DNA of 10,228 nt from Desulfurococcales archaeon. GTDB lineage: Archaea; Thermoproteota; Thermoprotei_A; Sulfolobales; AG1. This document shows, piece by piece, positions 1-6,396 of this stretch. The stretch is taken from positions 1-10,228 of the forward strand of contig JALXCO010000280.1 of the NCBI GenBank assembly GCA_026990885.1, given 5' to 3'. The notes under the pieces are model-generated. The model was not told the DNA's origin, did not search any database, and saw only the letters and a program-made list of their open reading frames with translations. The translations under genes were made by a program, and so were the position numbers. How positions within the stretch are numbered: the first letter of the stretch is position 1; every line of letters starts with the position of its first letter.

Positions 1-118
1 CTATATCTCCGTTATCCGCCACTTTACAGGCTGATGGAGATACATTATATGAGCCGTAAACTATATTTACCGCCGTAAAAGACATTAGGGCATATATAGC
101 TAGTATAATGGTAAGCAA
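1..118 (-). CDS. 5' part of an unidentified exported or membrane protein (partial)
   Basis: Only one minus-strand frame stays open from the promoter region to the left window edge. From a TTG at 118-116 it gives 39 codons. They begin with a strongly hydrophobic run (LTIILAIYALMSFTAVNIVYG) and continue as a polar segment containing one cysteine, which looks like a signal peptide or N-terminal anchor followed by the start of a mature extracellular chain. The frame is open further upstream to a stop near 167, adding a lysine-rich stretch, but there is no ATG, GTG or TTG in it, so TTG at 118 or the internal ATG are the only ordinary starts. A TATA-like element in the left arm of the inverted repeat lies about 47 bp upstream, which would leave a leader of about 20 nt. 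The family is not recognisable from so short a fragment. Short plus-strand frames also cross this stretch, so the call is tentative. Confidence 0.45.
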   Translation of the reverse strand, partial: MLTIILAIYALMSFTAVNIVYGSYNVSPSACKVADNGDI

Positions 119-162
119 TACTATATTTGCTGTTTCTAACTTTTGCTTTTTCTGTTTTGGAA

Positions 163-170
163 ATATTTAA
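163..170 (-). promoter_or_regulatory. Probable TATA box for the leftward gene
   Basis: On the minus strand this reads TTAAATAT, preceded by a GGTTGG stretch that could serve as a BRE. Archaeal transcription normally starts about 25 bp downstream, here near 140, ahead of the TTG at 118. It lies in the left arm of the 23-bp inverted repeat. Confidence 0.5.
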
Positions 171-182
171 CCAACCCAACAA

Positions 183-188
183 TATAAA
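183..188 (+). promoter_or_regulatory. Probable TATA box for the thermopsin-like gene pair
   Basis: The sequence is TATAAA. Initiation about 25 bp downstream would fall near 211-214. That gives a leader of about 30 nt before the ATG at 243, which has a GGTG ribosome-binding motif at 233-236 with a 6-nt gap. A competing TATA-like element (TTAAATAT, 220-227) in the right arm of the inverted repeat would start transcription near 250, downstream of that ATG, and would force use of the TTG at 270. Confidence 0.5.
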
Positions 189-242
189 GATAATTGAGAT
201 GGTCGAATTGTTGGGTTGGTTAAATATTTTACGGTGTTTTTA

Positions 243-2240
243 ATGGTTTTTAAGGGTGTTTTTATTGCTTTGCTTTTTATTTTGTATGTTCAGCTGATCG
301 GTAAATCCTATATTTTGGTTGCGTATGCTGAGAGCTTTAGCGATAATGTTTTTGGAGGTGTTTTTGATGCCGTTATTTTTGGTTCGAAGGTTAAGATACC
401 TCGAGATGGTTGTGTTAGGTCTGAAGTGTTTAGGGTTTCAGTTATTTCTCCTGGGTCTTTTGGTACTGTAGTTTTTATGGGGAACCTGTATACACCTTAT
501 CCTGTATATGTGAAGATCTATAGATCTGATGGTGTTCTCATTGATGGTGCGATCGTTAATAGATCTGGCTTCTTCAACACTGTTTTTAGGGTATATCCAT
601 CTTCATACTATATAGAGGTTTGCAGTCTAGATAATGAGTCTATCGTTAGCGGCATTATTCAGATTTACTCTTACAACGATCCATACTTCACCCTTAAAAC
701 ATATAGGTACCACGAAGCCTACCCTACAGGAGTATCTGATTACGGTGTTTACTATGATAGTGATAAAGGGTCTTTCGTTAGCTATAGTTATCGAGCAGAT
801 AAAGCACTTGGGATAGCTATACTCTATAACTTCTATTCTAAATTCAACTATGATCCTATATCCTTTCAGCTAAACAGTATCGTTGTTCCGGGCGACGACT
901 ATAGAAATACACTTATGGTTCAGCTGGTTGTAGCTATAGCTAATATATCTAGCACAAAAAGCCATGATAAGCTACTAGTTTCCTATACATCAGCGATATT
1001 TAATGTTTCATCCCTATGCACCTATTCGCTTGAGCAAGACGGCTTATATGGTAATGGGGATCTTGTCGGGGGCGTTAGAGCTAACCCATGGTGTCCCGCG
1101 GGCTACGGCTATATCTATCAGGGATATAGAGAATTCAATGTAGACAAATCGAGTTATCCACTTATAATTGTGCAGCTGATAGAGGTTCAGGATAATAAAA
1201 TAAATTTCGGCTTGGGTATATACGGGTTACTAGACTTTCAGTATGTAGATACGGTTGTCTTTAGAAAGCTTAGGAATCTATCTATAAGCGTTAATGGCGA
1301 GTTATCGTCTATACAGCCACATATACTAGAGTACGTTATGGCGGGACCCCACGGCCTTAAACACATAGTTGAACCTGAAGAGCTCAATGTCACTATGGCG
1401 CTATACACTTATAGAGGCGATACATGGACTCTCCCTATATCTGCATGGAGTTTAGGACGTTTAACGTATGAGATGGTCTCTAATGTGGGTCTCTATAACT
1501 ATGGCTTCGGCTATGCTGAATATACCGTTGGTTCTTATGATCAGGTCATGCTGTGGAGGCTTCAGGATCCCGATCAAGCTATCTATCCAGCGATCTATAT
1601 ATTGATGCTTGGTGCTTCGGAGCCCAGATACTATCTTTCTACAGAGACTGGATCTTTAAGCAGCATCATAGAGGTTGATAGATACGAGAGATATGTGCTT
1701 ACCAATAAATCTACGGAAGAGTTTGGCCCGCTCGAGATCGTTAGGCTGGAGTATAGGTATGAGAGGTTCTACAGCTTTAGGGTTTTAACGATCAACGGCA
1801 CGGAGGTCCCGCAGGAATATATCGGGGGCTATATAGATAGGCGTGGGGAACATGTATCTCCGGGCTGGCTCCATATAGATCCCAGTGATATTGCGTCTAT
1901 ATACATCAACGGTATAGAGGTAAAGCCTAGAAGAATCGATGTGGGCGAGGGCCTAATCAATATAGAGGTCCCCCTAGCTGTTCTTAGGGTCCAGGTAAAA
2001 GATCTGTTTGGGCTACCCATACCATGGGGGAGTGTATCTGTAGAGTGCAGGGGTAAAGTATTCGATAGCTCCGTGACAGATCTATATGGCTGGACAGAGA
2101 TTATGACCCCTCTAGATCAGGAATGCACGATCCGTAAACCAGATTATGGGTTGTTTACGCAGATAGCTATAGTAGCGTTATCTATAGCTGTAGCGTCTCT
2201 AATATATCTGATTAGGTTTCGAGGAGGGAAAACTAAATAA
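243..2240 (+). CDS. Membrane-anchored thermopsin-like (peptidase A5 family) surface protein, first copy
   Basis: Thermopsins are secreted acid proteases of archaea. From the ATG at 243 (665 aa) the protein starts with a signal peptide, with probable cleavage after AYA near residue 29. A beta-rich N-terminal region follows (about 50-150), then the thermopsin domain (about 160-430) with the hallmark YPTGVSDYGVYY, a repeated beta pattern and an LEYVMAGPHG segment. A C-terminal region follows, including an Ig-like or carboxypeptidase-regulatory-like fold (about 581-631, KDLFGLPIPWGSVSVEC), and the chain ends in one membrane helix (about 636-657) with a basic tail. Classical thermopsin is about 340 aa, so this is a much enlarged version. 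Several N-X-S/T sequons fit a glycosylated extracellular protein. Six cysteines match the neighbour's exactly. The ATG is preferred for its GGTG site; the frame can be extended to a TTG at 216 or GTG at 234. Catalytic residues of this family are not known to me with certainty, so activity is inferred. Confidence 0.85.
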   Translation: MVFKGVFIALLFILYVQLIGKSYILVAYAESFSDNVFGGVFDAVIFGSKVKIPRDGCVRSEVFRVSVISPGSFGTVVFMGNLYTPYPVYVKIYRSDGVLIDGAIVNRSGFFNTVFRVYPSSYYIEVCSLDNESIVSGIIQIYSYNDPYFTLKTYRYHEAYPTGVSDYGVYYDSDKGSFVSYSYRADKALGIAILYNFYSKFNYDPISFQLNSIVVPGDDYRNTLMVQLVVAIANISSTKSHDKLLVSYTSAIFNVSSLCTYSLEQDGLYGNGDLVGGVRANPWCPAGYGYIYQGYREFNVDKSSYPLIIVQLIEVQDNKINFGLGIYGLLDFQYVDTVVFRKLRNLSISVNGELSSIQPHILEYVMAGPHGLKHIVEPEELNVTMALYTYRGDTWTLPISAWSLGRLTYEMVSNVGLYNYGFGYAEYTVGSYDQVMLWRLQDPDQAIYPAIYILMLGASEPRYYLSTETGSLSSIIEVDRYERYVLTNKSTEEFGPLEIVRLEYRYERFYSFRVLTINGTEVPQEYIGGYIDRRGEHVSPGWLHIDPSDIASIYINGIEVKPRRIDVGEGLINIEVPLAVLRVQVKDLFGLPIPWGSVSVECRGKVFDSSVTDLYGWTEIMTPLDQECTIRKPDYGLFTQIAIVALSIAVASLIYLIRFRGGKTK

Positions 2241-2275
2241 ATGCCTATACACCCAAAAGTTTTTAGTGGGGCTCT

Positions 2276-2279
2276 GGTG
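2276..2279 (+). promoter_or_regulatory. Ribosome-binding motif GGTG of the second thermopsin-like gene
   Basis: GGTG lies 5 nt before the ATG at 2285, matching the archaeal 16S anti-SD core. An in-frame TAG directly precedes the ATG, so no longer start is possible. The 44-bp gap from the previous stop shows no clear TATA box, which supports co-transcription with the upstream paralogue. Confidence 0.5.
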
Positions 2280-2284
2280 TTTAG

Positions 2285-4327
2285 ATGGGTTCAGGCTATC
2301 TAGCCCTATACATGGTAGCAATGATCTTTATCTCTATAGTAGTCTCCACACCGGCTTTTGGGGTTGCTTTCGCTAACGGCGATCGCGACCTGCACAGCCT
2401 GTATAGTGGCGGCTACATAGAGGATCTTACGTTGCCAGGCTTATATGATTACTACCATCTCGGCTGGGAGGTTTCACTGGGGCTTGGCGAGTGTGTCGAG
2501 AGATCTGGTATTAGAGTGCCCTCCACACCAAGCGGTTTCAGCGTGGTTTTGCTGGCTATAAGGCTTTTCGAGGGCTCGGCTGTATCTATCGAGCTTCTCG
2601 GAGGTGATGGCTACTCTGTTCTTCTCGATCGCTTCATCCTTGATGAGTCTGGCTTAAGCTACATACCGTTTGAGGCCGCTCCCGGAGAGTACATGGTTAG
2701 GGTATGTGGCCTTACTGAGGGGTCTGTTTTCAGTGGTGTGGTGAGGGTTTACGGCTATAATAATCCCCAACTATACTCTAGGGCCTACCGAGATAACGCA
2801 TACCCGATCGGCATAGTTGATTACGGCGTCTACCTCGATGCCGAGTCATCCAGCTACAGGGTGTACAGCTATAGGGCCTCGAAGGTTGCTGGTGTTGCTC
2901 TGCTGAACAACTACTACTCTAGAGATACATATGTCGGTTTGGCACTCCAGCTAAACACGGCTATAGTGTCTATAGGCGGCTCTGGAGAGTCTTCATCGCT
3001 GTTTGTCCAGTCCATAGCTAGTGTAGCCAACATCTCTAGCGATGGCTACACAGACATGCTGGCCGTGTCTTTCTCGGTAAACATATATAACCTGACTGAT
3101 TTCTGTTCCACTATAGATCGGGAGGTCCTCAACGGGTCGGGAAGGTTCATTACCGTTAGATTGAGCCCGATCTGTCCAGACAGCTATATAACGCTCTACA
3201 TCAGGGGGTTCGAGAAGTACTATAGGGTTGATAAATCGATCTATCCACTAGCCATAGTCCAGACCATAGAGATTCAGGGGGATACAATTAAGTTCGGCTT
3301 CGGGATCAGGGGTGTCGAGGACTTCACCTATATAGATGAGGTTCGTTTCCGCAGGATTAATGATCTATATATAGCGGTTAACGGCTCCGGCTCATCTATA
3401 GCACTACCATACATCCTTGAGTACGTGATCGGGGGTCCCCACGCAAAGAAGCCTCTCGTGGAGCCTGAATCCCTCGATGTTGTTTTAGGCCTCTACATAT
3501 ATAGGGATGGGATGTGGACCATACCCAGATCGGCCTGGAGCATAGGGCTATTAACCTTCGAGAGGGCATCTAATGTAGCTGTAGCCGAGGCTGGATTAGG
3601 GTATGTTAGATACTCTGTAGGCGAGCCGAGCCAGAAGGCCCTATGGAGCATCTCTGGAGCGGAGGTCCCCAGCTCTTCAGCTCCTAGGATATATGTTGCC
3701 TCCTTCGATGATGGGGGAAGGAGATACTATCTATCTGTTGGGAGGGGACCTCTGGGCGATATGATCTATCTAAGCGATCGTGAGAGATACGTGTTGAAGG
3801 ACAGATCCGCAGAGGTGTTCGGGGCTGTGGAGATAGTGAACCTAAGCTATGTCCTGGAGAGGCTCTACAGCTTCAGGGTTCTAACCCTCAATGGCTCCGA
3901 GGTCCCCTCCAGCTATATAGATCGATTTATATCTATAGATAACCAGACCCTGAAGCCGGGTCGATGGAGCAGTCTAGACCCCAGAGATATAGCTGTAGCG
4001 GTTATCCGGGGGATAGATATAGATGTTCTAGACGTGAACCTGTCTGGAGGCCTCGCCGAGATCACCGTTAATGTGGCCGAGGTGGAGAGTGTCGCTAGAG
4101 ACCTGTTCGGGATGCCAGCTCCGTGGCATAGTGTATCTGTGGTGTGCTCCGGAAAGGTCTTTAGCCAGGGGACTACGGATCATGCAGGTAGATTGAGGAT
4201 TCTTATGCCTGTTCAGTCGGACTGTGTGTTGGCTGTGTCTGGATTGGGGTTGTATTCGCTACTCCTGCTGGCTTTGGTTGCGTTGTCTGCTGTCTCTGCC
4301 TATATCTTGGTTGGTAGGCGTGGGTAG
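2285..4327 (+). CDS. Membrane-anchored thermopsin-like (peptidase A5 family) surface protein, second copy
   Basis: This 680-aa protein is a full-length paralogue of the preceding one, alignable from the mature N-terminus to the C-terminal anchor with few gaps. It has a signal peptide (residues 1 to about 30), a beta-rich N-terminal region (about 60-155), the thermopsin domain (about 172-445, with YPIGIVDYGVYLD and LEYVIGGPHA), then conserved blocks such as RYYLS, RERYVL and YSFRVLTLNGSEVP. An Ig-like segment follows (about 598-650, RDLFGMPAPWHSVSVVC), then one membrane helix (about 654-675) before a short GRRG tail. Cysteines at 70, 141, 274, 297, 621 and 647 match the six of the first copy in position. 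Conserved acidic residues include D179, D351, E379 and E393, but whether any is catalytic cannot be judged here. It should sit outside the cell, tethered to the membrane. Codon use looks more GC-rich than in the first copy. The family call is strong; protease activity is inferred. Confidence 0.87.
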   Translation: MGSGYLALYMVAMIFISIVVSTPAFGVAFANGDRDLHSLYSGGYIEDLTLPGLYDYYHLGWEVSLGLGECVERSGIRVPSTPSGFSVVLLAIRLFEGSAVSIELLGGDGYSVLLDRFILDESGLSYIPFEAAPGEYMVRVCGLTEGSVFSGVVRVYGYNNPQLYSRAYRDNAYPIGIVDYGVYLDAESSSYRVYSYRASKVAGVALLNNYYSRDTYVGLALQLNTAIVSIGGSGESSSLFVQSIASVANISSDGYTDMLAVSFSVNIYNLTDFCSTIDREVLNGSGRFITVRLSPICPDSYITLYIRGFEKYYRVDKSIYPLAIVQTIEIQGDTIKFGFGIRGVEDFTYIDEVRFRRINDLYIAVNGSGSSIALPYILEYVIGGPHAKKPLVEPESLDVVLGLYIYRDGMWTIPRSAWSIGLLTFERASNVAVAEAGLGYVRYSVGEPSQKALWSISGAEVPSSSAPRIYVASFDDGGRRYYLSVGRGPLGDMIYLSDRERYVLKDRSAEVFGAVEIVNLSYVLERLYSFRVLTLNGSEVPSSYIDRFISIDNQTLKPGRWSSLDPRDIAVAVIRGIDIDVLDVNLSGGLAEITVNVAEVESVARDLFGMPAPWHSVSVVCSGKVFSQGTTDHAGRLRILMPVQSDCVLAVSGLGLYSLLLLALVALSAVSAYILVGRRG

Positions 4328-4342
4328 TTATTGATCTGTGTT

Positions 4343-4360
4343 GGGGGAGGTATGCAGTAA
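4343..4360 (+). other. Strong ribosome-binding-like motif followed by ATG-CAG-TAA
   Basis: GGGGGAGGT at 4343-4351 is a near-ideal archaeal Shine-Dalgarno sequence but is followed at once by ATG CAG TAA, with no usable reading frame after it. It may be chance, a remnant of a lost gene, or part of the 3' end of the upstream transcript. No function is claimed. Confidence 0.25.
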
Positions 4361-4388
4361 ATTCTATTTTATGTTGATTGGCTAAATG

Positions 4389-4417
4389 TTATTTTAATTT
4401 TGTTTTGTGGCGGTTTT
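4389..4417 (+). terminator. Oligo-T terminator region after the thermopsin-like pair
   Basis: Four TTTT runs (4392-4395, 4398-4401, 4403-4406, 4414-4417) are packed into a T-rich stretch on the coding strand, with no clear hairpin. Archaeal RNA polymerase commonly terminates at such tracts. The position, about 65 bp after the stop codon and before the next promoter, fits termination of the two-gene transcript. Confidence 0.55.
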
Positions 4418-4431
4418 ATTGAATATATTTG

Positions 4432-4447
4432 TATAAAGCTTATATAT
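4432..4447 (+). promoter_or_regulatory. TATA-box region of the ABC transporter operon
   Basis: Two overlapping candidates are present: TATAAAG (4432-4438) and TTATATAT (4440-4447). Either predicts initiation near 4460-4470, giving a 12-21-nt leader that includes the AGGTG ribosome site at 4471-4475 before the GTG at 4482. The upstream ATG at 4446 lies inside the promoter and should not be in the mRNA. Confidence 0.6.
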
Positions 4448-4481
4448 GGGTTATGTATTTCTTTTTATCAAGGTGTCTGGA

Positions 4482-6365
4482 GTGGGCAGGGTTAAGTGGA
4501 TTGGTGTAGCGACATACGCGATAGCATTCCTCATCCTGTTCGAGATAGCCATCTACTTCATAAGCACGTCCCCAGCGGTGTATGCGCAGGCCGAGGAAAC
4601 GCTTGTCCTCGCATACGGCAACGAGGTTGATTCGTTCAACCCGCTGATGGCCACTGCTACAGCTGCATTCATAGTGTTTAACCTGGTGTACTCATCCACC
4701 CTGGGGTATGTGTTCAATAACGGTACCCTGATCCCGTGGACAGCTGAGAGCTGGAGCGTTAGCCCAGACGCCAGGGTTTATGAGTTCAAGATTAAGAAAG
4801 GCATAATGTGGCATGACGGTAAGCCTTTTACCGCCGATGATGTCGCCTTCACGTTTGAGCTGGCCAAGAAGTATGGTGATAAAACAGCCAACCCGATCTA
4901 TACTCTGGTTGGGCAGTACATAGATAAGGTTGAGAAGCTCGATGACTACACGGTTAGGGTTACCCTTACCCAGAGCTATATACCCTTCCTGATGTATGCG
5001 GCTACAATGTATATTCTCCCGAAGCATAAGTGGGAGAAGATTGAGGACCCCATAACCTACCCCAACGACAACCCGATTGGTGTTGGCCCATACAAGTTTG
5101 TGTCTAGAACGCCCGGGGTTAAGTATGTGCTCAGGGTTAACGAGGACTTCTTCATGGGCAGGCCCGCTATAGAGAATGTGGTTATACAGATCATAAAGGA
5201 CCCCCAGACCAGGATACTGAGCCTGAAGAAGGGTGAGATAGACGCTACAGTGATAGATCCCGTTGATGTGAGCAGCCTTGTAGGGGACCCCAACGTCCTG
5301 GTGCTGAAGTACCCGATAATACCCACGGCAACGGTGCTTGGGTTCAACCTGAGGAATTACCCGCTGAACATAAAGGAGTTTAGGCATGTGGTAACGCTAA
5401 TGCTCGATAAGGAGGAGATGGTTCAGCAGATACAGTTCGGGTTCGCGGAGTTCGGTTCGGACGGGTATATACAGGCGTCGTGGAAAGAGTGGGCCCATCC
5501 AGACGCGCCTCTCTGGATAGGTAAGGGCATGACTCCTGAGGAGAGGAAGAAGAGGGCTGAGGAGATTCTGGAGAGTCTGGGCTTTATAGATCGTGATGGA
5601 GACGGCGTTAGGGAGACTCCCAACGGCACAAAGCTCGAGTTCGATCTCTGGACCCTGGCCGAGTACAGCGACTATATCAGTGCGGCGTTCTATGTTCAGA
5701 GGAAGCTTGGGGAGATAGGTATAAAGATAAATGTCATACCCATGGCTACCCAGACGGTTATCCAGAGAGTATACTATGGACCTCCATTCGAGTACGATCT
5801 ATACTTTATGGGTATAGGCTACCTGCCCGACCCGGACAACGTTCTATATGTGGAGTTCTTCGGGGACCCCCCGGTCTATGGGTGGACAGCCTATGCCGAG
5901 GGATACAACAACACCGAGCTCAATGAGCTCCTGCTGCAGCAGCAGAAAGAGGGTGATGTCGAGAAGCGTAGGGAGATCATATGGAGGATCCAGGAGATAC
6001 TGGCCGACGACCTACCAGTGATCGTTCTCTACCACACATTCGGTCTAGCTGCTAGGAGAACCGATAGATACACAGGGTGGATTGATGAGGAGGGGGTGTA
6101 TTCACCGCTGGTTATAATAAATCTGAAGCCGATAGTTAAGCAGCCGCAGACAGTTATAATTAAAGAGACCGAGAGGGTCAGGGAGGTTGAGACTGTCACG
6201 CTTGTTGAGACAGCAACACTTGTCCAGAAGGAAACAGTGGTTAGGCAGCAGGTGACTACAGTTATCGAGAAGGAGGAGGCCATGTCCCCGCTACCCATAG
6301 TTGTCGCTGTGGTTGCCGTTATCATTGTTGCTGTGGCTATAGCTATGGTTGCTCGGAGGAGATAA
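4482..6365 (+). CDS. ABC transporter substrate-binding protein, family 5 (oligopeptide/dipeptide type), membrane-tethered
   Basis: From the GTG at 4482 (627 aa) the protein has a signal peptide (basic MGRVKWIG, a hydrophobic core, cleavage probably after VYAQA near residue 37). The binding domain of the OppA/DppA family spans about 38-535; typical segments are ESWSVSPDARVYEFKIKKGI, WHDGKPFTADDVAFTF, NPIGVGPYKF and the DRDGDGVRE loop seen in many archaeal members. Instead of a lipoprotein cysteine, it ends in a 45-50-residue stalk rich in E, V and T (about 555-600), a membrane helix (about 602-623) and an RRR tail, so it is held on the outer face of the membrane. The ATG at 4446 was rejected because it lies within the TATA region; GTG at 4473 is possible, but GTG 4482 has AGGTG 6 nt upstream. 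It heads an operon with two permeases. Peptides are the likely ligand given the neighbouring proteases, but oligosaccharides are also carried by this family in hyperthermophiles. Confidence 0.9.
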   Translation: MGRVKWIGVATYAIAFLILFEIAIYFISTSPAVYAQAEETLVLAYGNEVDSFNPLMATATAAFIVFNLVYSSTLGYVFNNGTLIPWTAESWSVSPDARVYEFKIKKGIMWHDGKPFTADDVAFTFELAKKYGDKTANPIYTLVGQYIDKVEKLDDYTVRVTLTQSYIPFLMYAATMYILPKHKWEKIEDPITYPNDNPIGVGPYKFVSRTPGVKYVLRVNEDFFMGRPAIENVVIQIIKDPQTRILSLKKGEIDATVIDPVDVSSLVGDPNVLVLKYPIIPTATVLGFNLRNYPLNIKEFRHVVTLMLDKEEMVQQIQFGFAEFGSDGYIQASWKEWAHPDAPLWIGKGMTPEERKKRAEEILESLGFIDRDGDGVRETPNGTKLEFDLWTLAEYSDYISAAFYVQRKLGEIGIKINVIPMATQTVIQRVYYGPPFEYDLYFMGIGYLPDPDNVLYVEFFGDPPVYGWTAYAEGYNNTELNELLLQQQKEGDVEKRREIIWRIQEILADDLPVIVLYHTFGLAARRTDRYTGWIDEEGVYSPLVIINLKPIVKQPQTVIIKETERVREVETVTLVETATLVQKETVVRQQVTTVIEKEEAMSPLPIVVAVVAVIIVAVAIAMVARRR

Positions 6366-6383
6366 CTGCGTTTGGGTGGGTTA

Positions 6384-6392
6384 GGGGAGGGG
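6384..6392 (+). promoter_or_regulatory. Strong ribosome-binding site deciding a TTG start
   Basis: GGGGAGGGG lies 4 nt before the TTG at 6397. This is the best ribosome site in the window and supports the rare start codon of the first permease. The gap from the binding-protein stop is only 31 bp and shows no promoter, so the genes are probably co-transcribed. Confidence 0.65.
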
Positions 6393-6396
6393 TAAG

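Larger units (their letters stand above)
161..229. repeat. Perfect 23-bp inverted repeat in a divergent promoter region
   Basis: Positions 161-183 and 207-229 are exact reverse complements over 23 bp, separated by a 23-nt spacer (184-206). The pairing stops at 184/206 on the inside and 160/230 on the outside. Read outward, each arm ends in GGTTAAATATTT, which resembles an archaeal BRE plus TATA box, so the two arms look like identical core promoters pointing away from each other. The spacer and inner edge also hold a separate TATAAA (183-188). Possible roles are paired divergent promoters, an operator for a dimeric regulator, or a trace of a local inversion; the sequence alone does not decide. 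Confidence 0.85.

Noticed and set aside
1..78. Short plus-strand frames ending at 59 and 78 that could be the tail of an upstream gene
   Set aside because: They are too short to judge. The minus-strand frame has a convincing hydrophobic export signal and a promoter at the right distance, so it was preferred, though the alternative is not excluded.
161..229. Inverted repeat as the ends of an insertion sequence or as an intrinsic terminator
   Set aside because: Only 23 bp lie between the arms, so there is no transposase or cargo. The arms are AT-rich at the outer edge and sit upstream of genes, not after stop codons.
4446..4448. ATG as start of the substrate-binding protein
   Set aside because: It overlaps the promoter TATA element and has no ribosome site; GTG 4482 is better supported.
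4692..5387. Long minus-strand open frame (231 codons) opposite the substrate-binding protein
   Set aside because: It lies wholly inside a clearly homologous plus-strand gene, and its translation shows no recognisable domain or normal protein composition; it is a codon-bias shadow.
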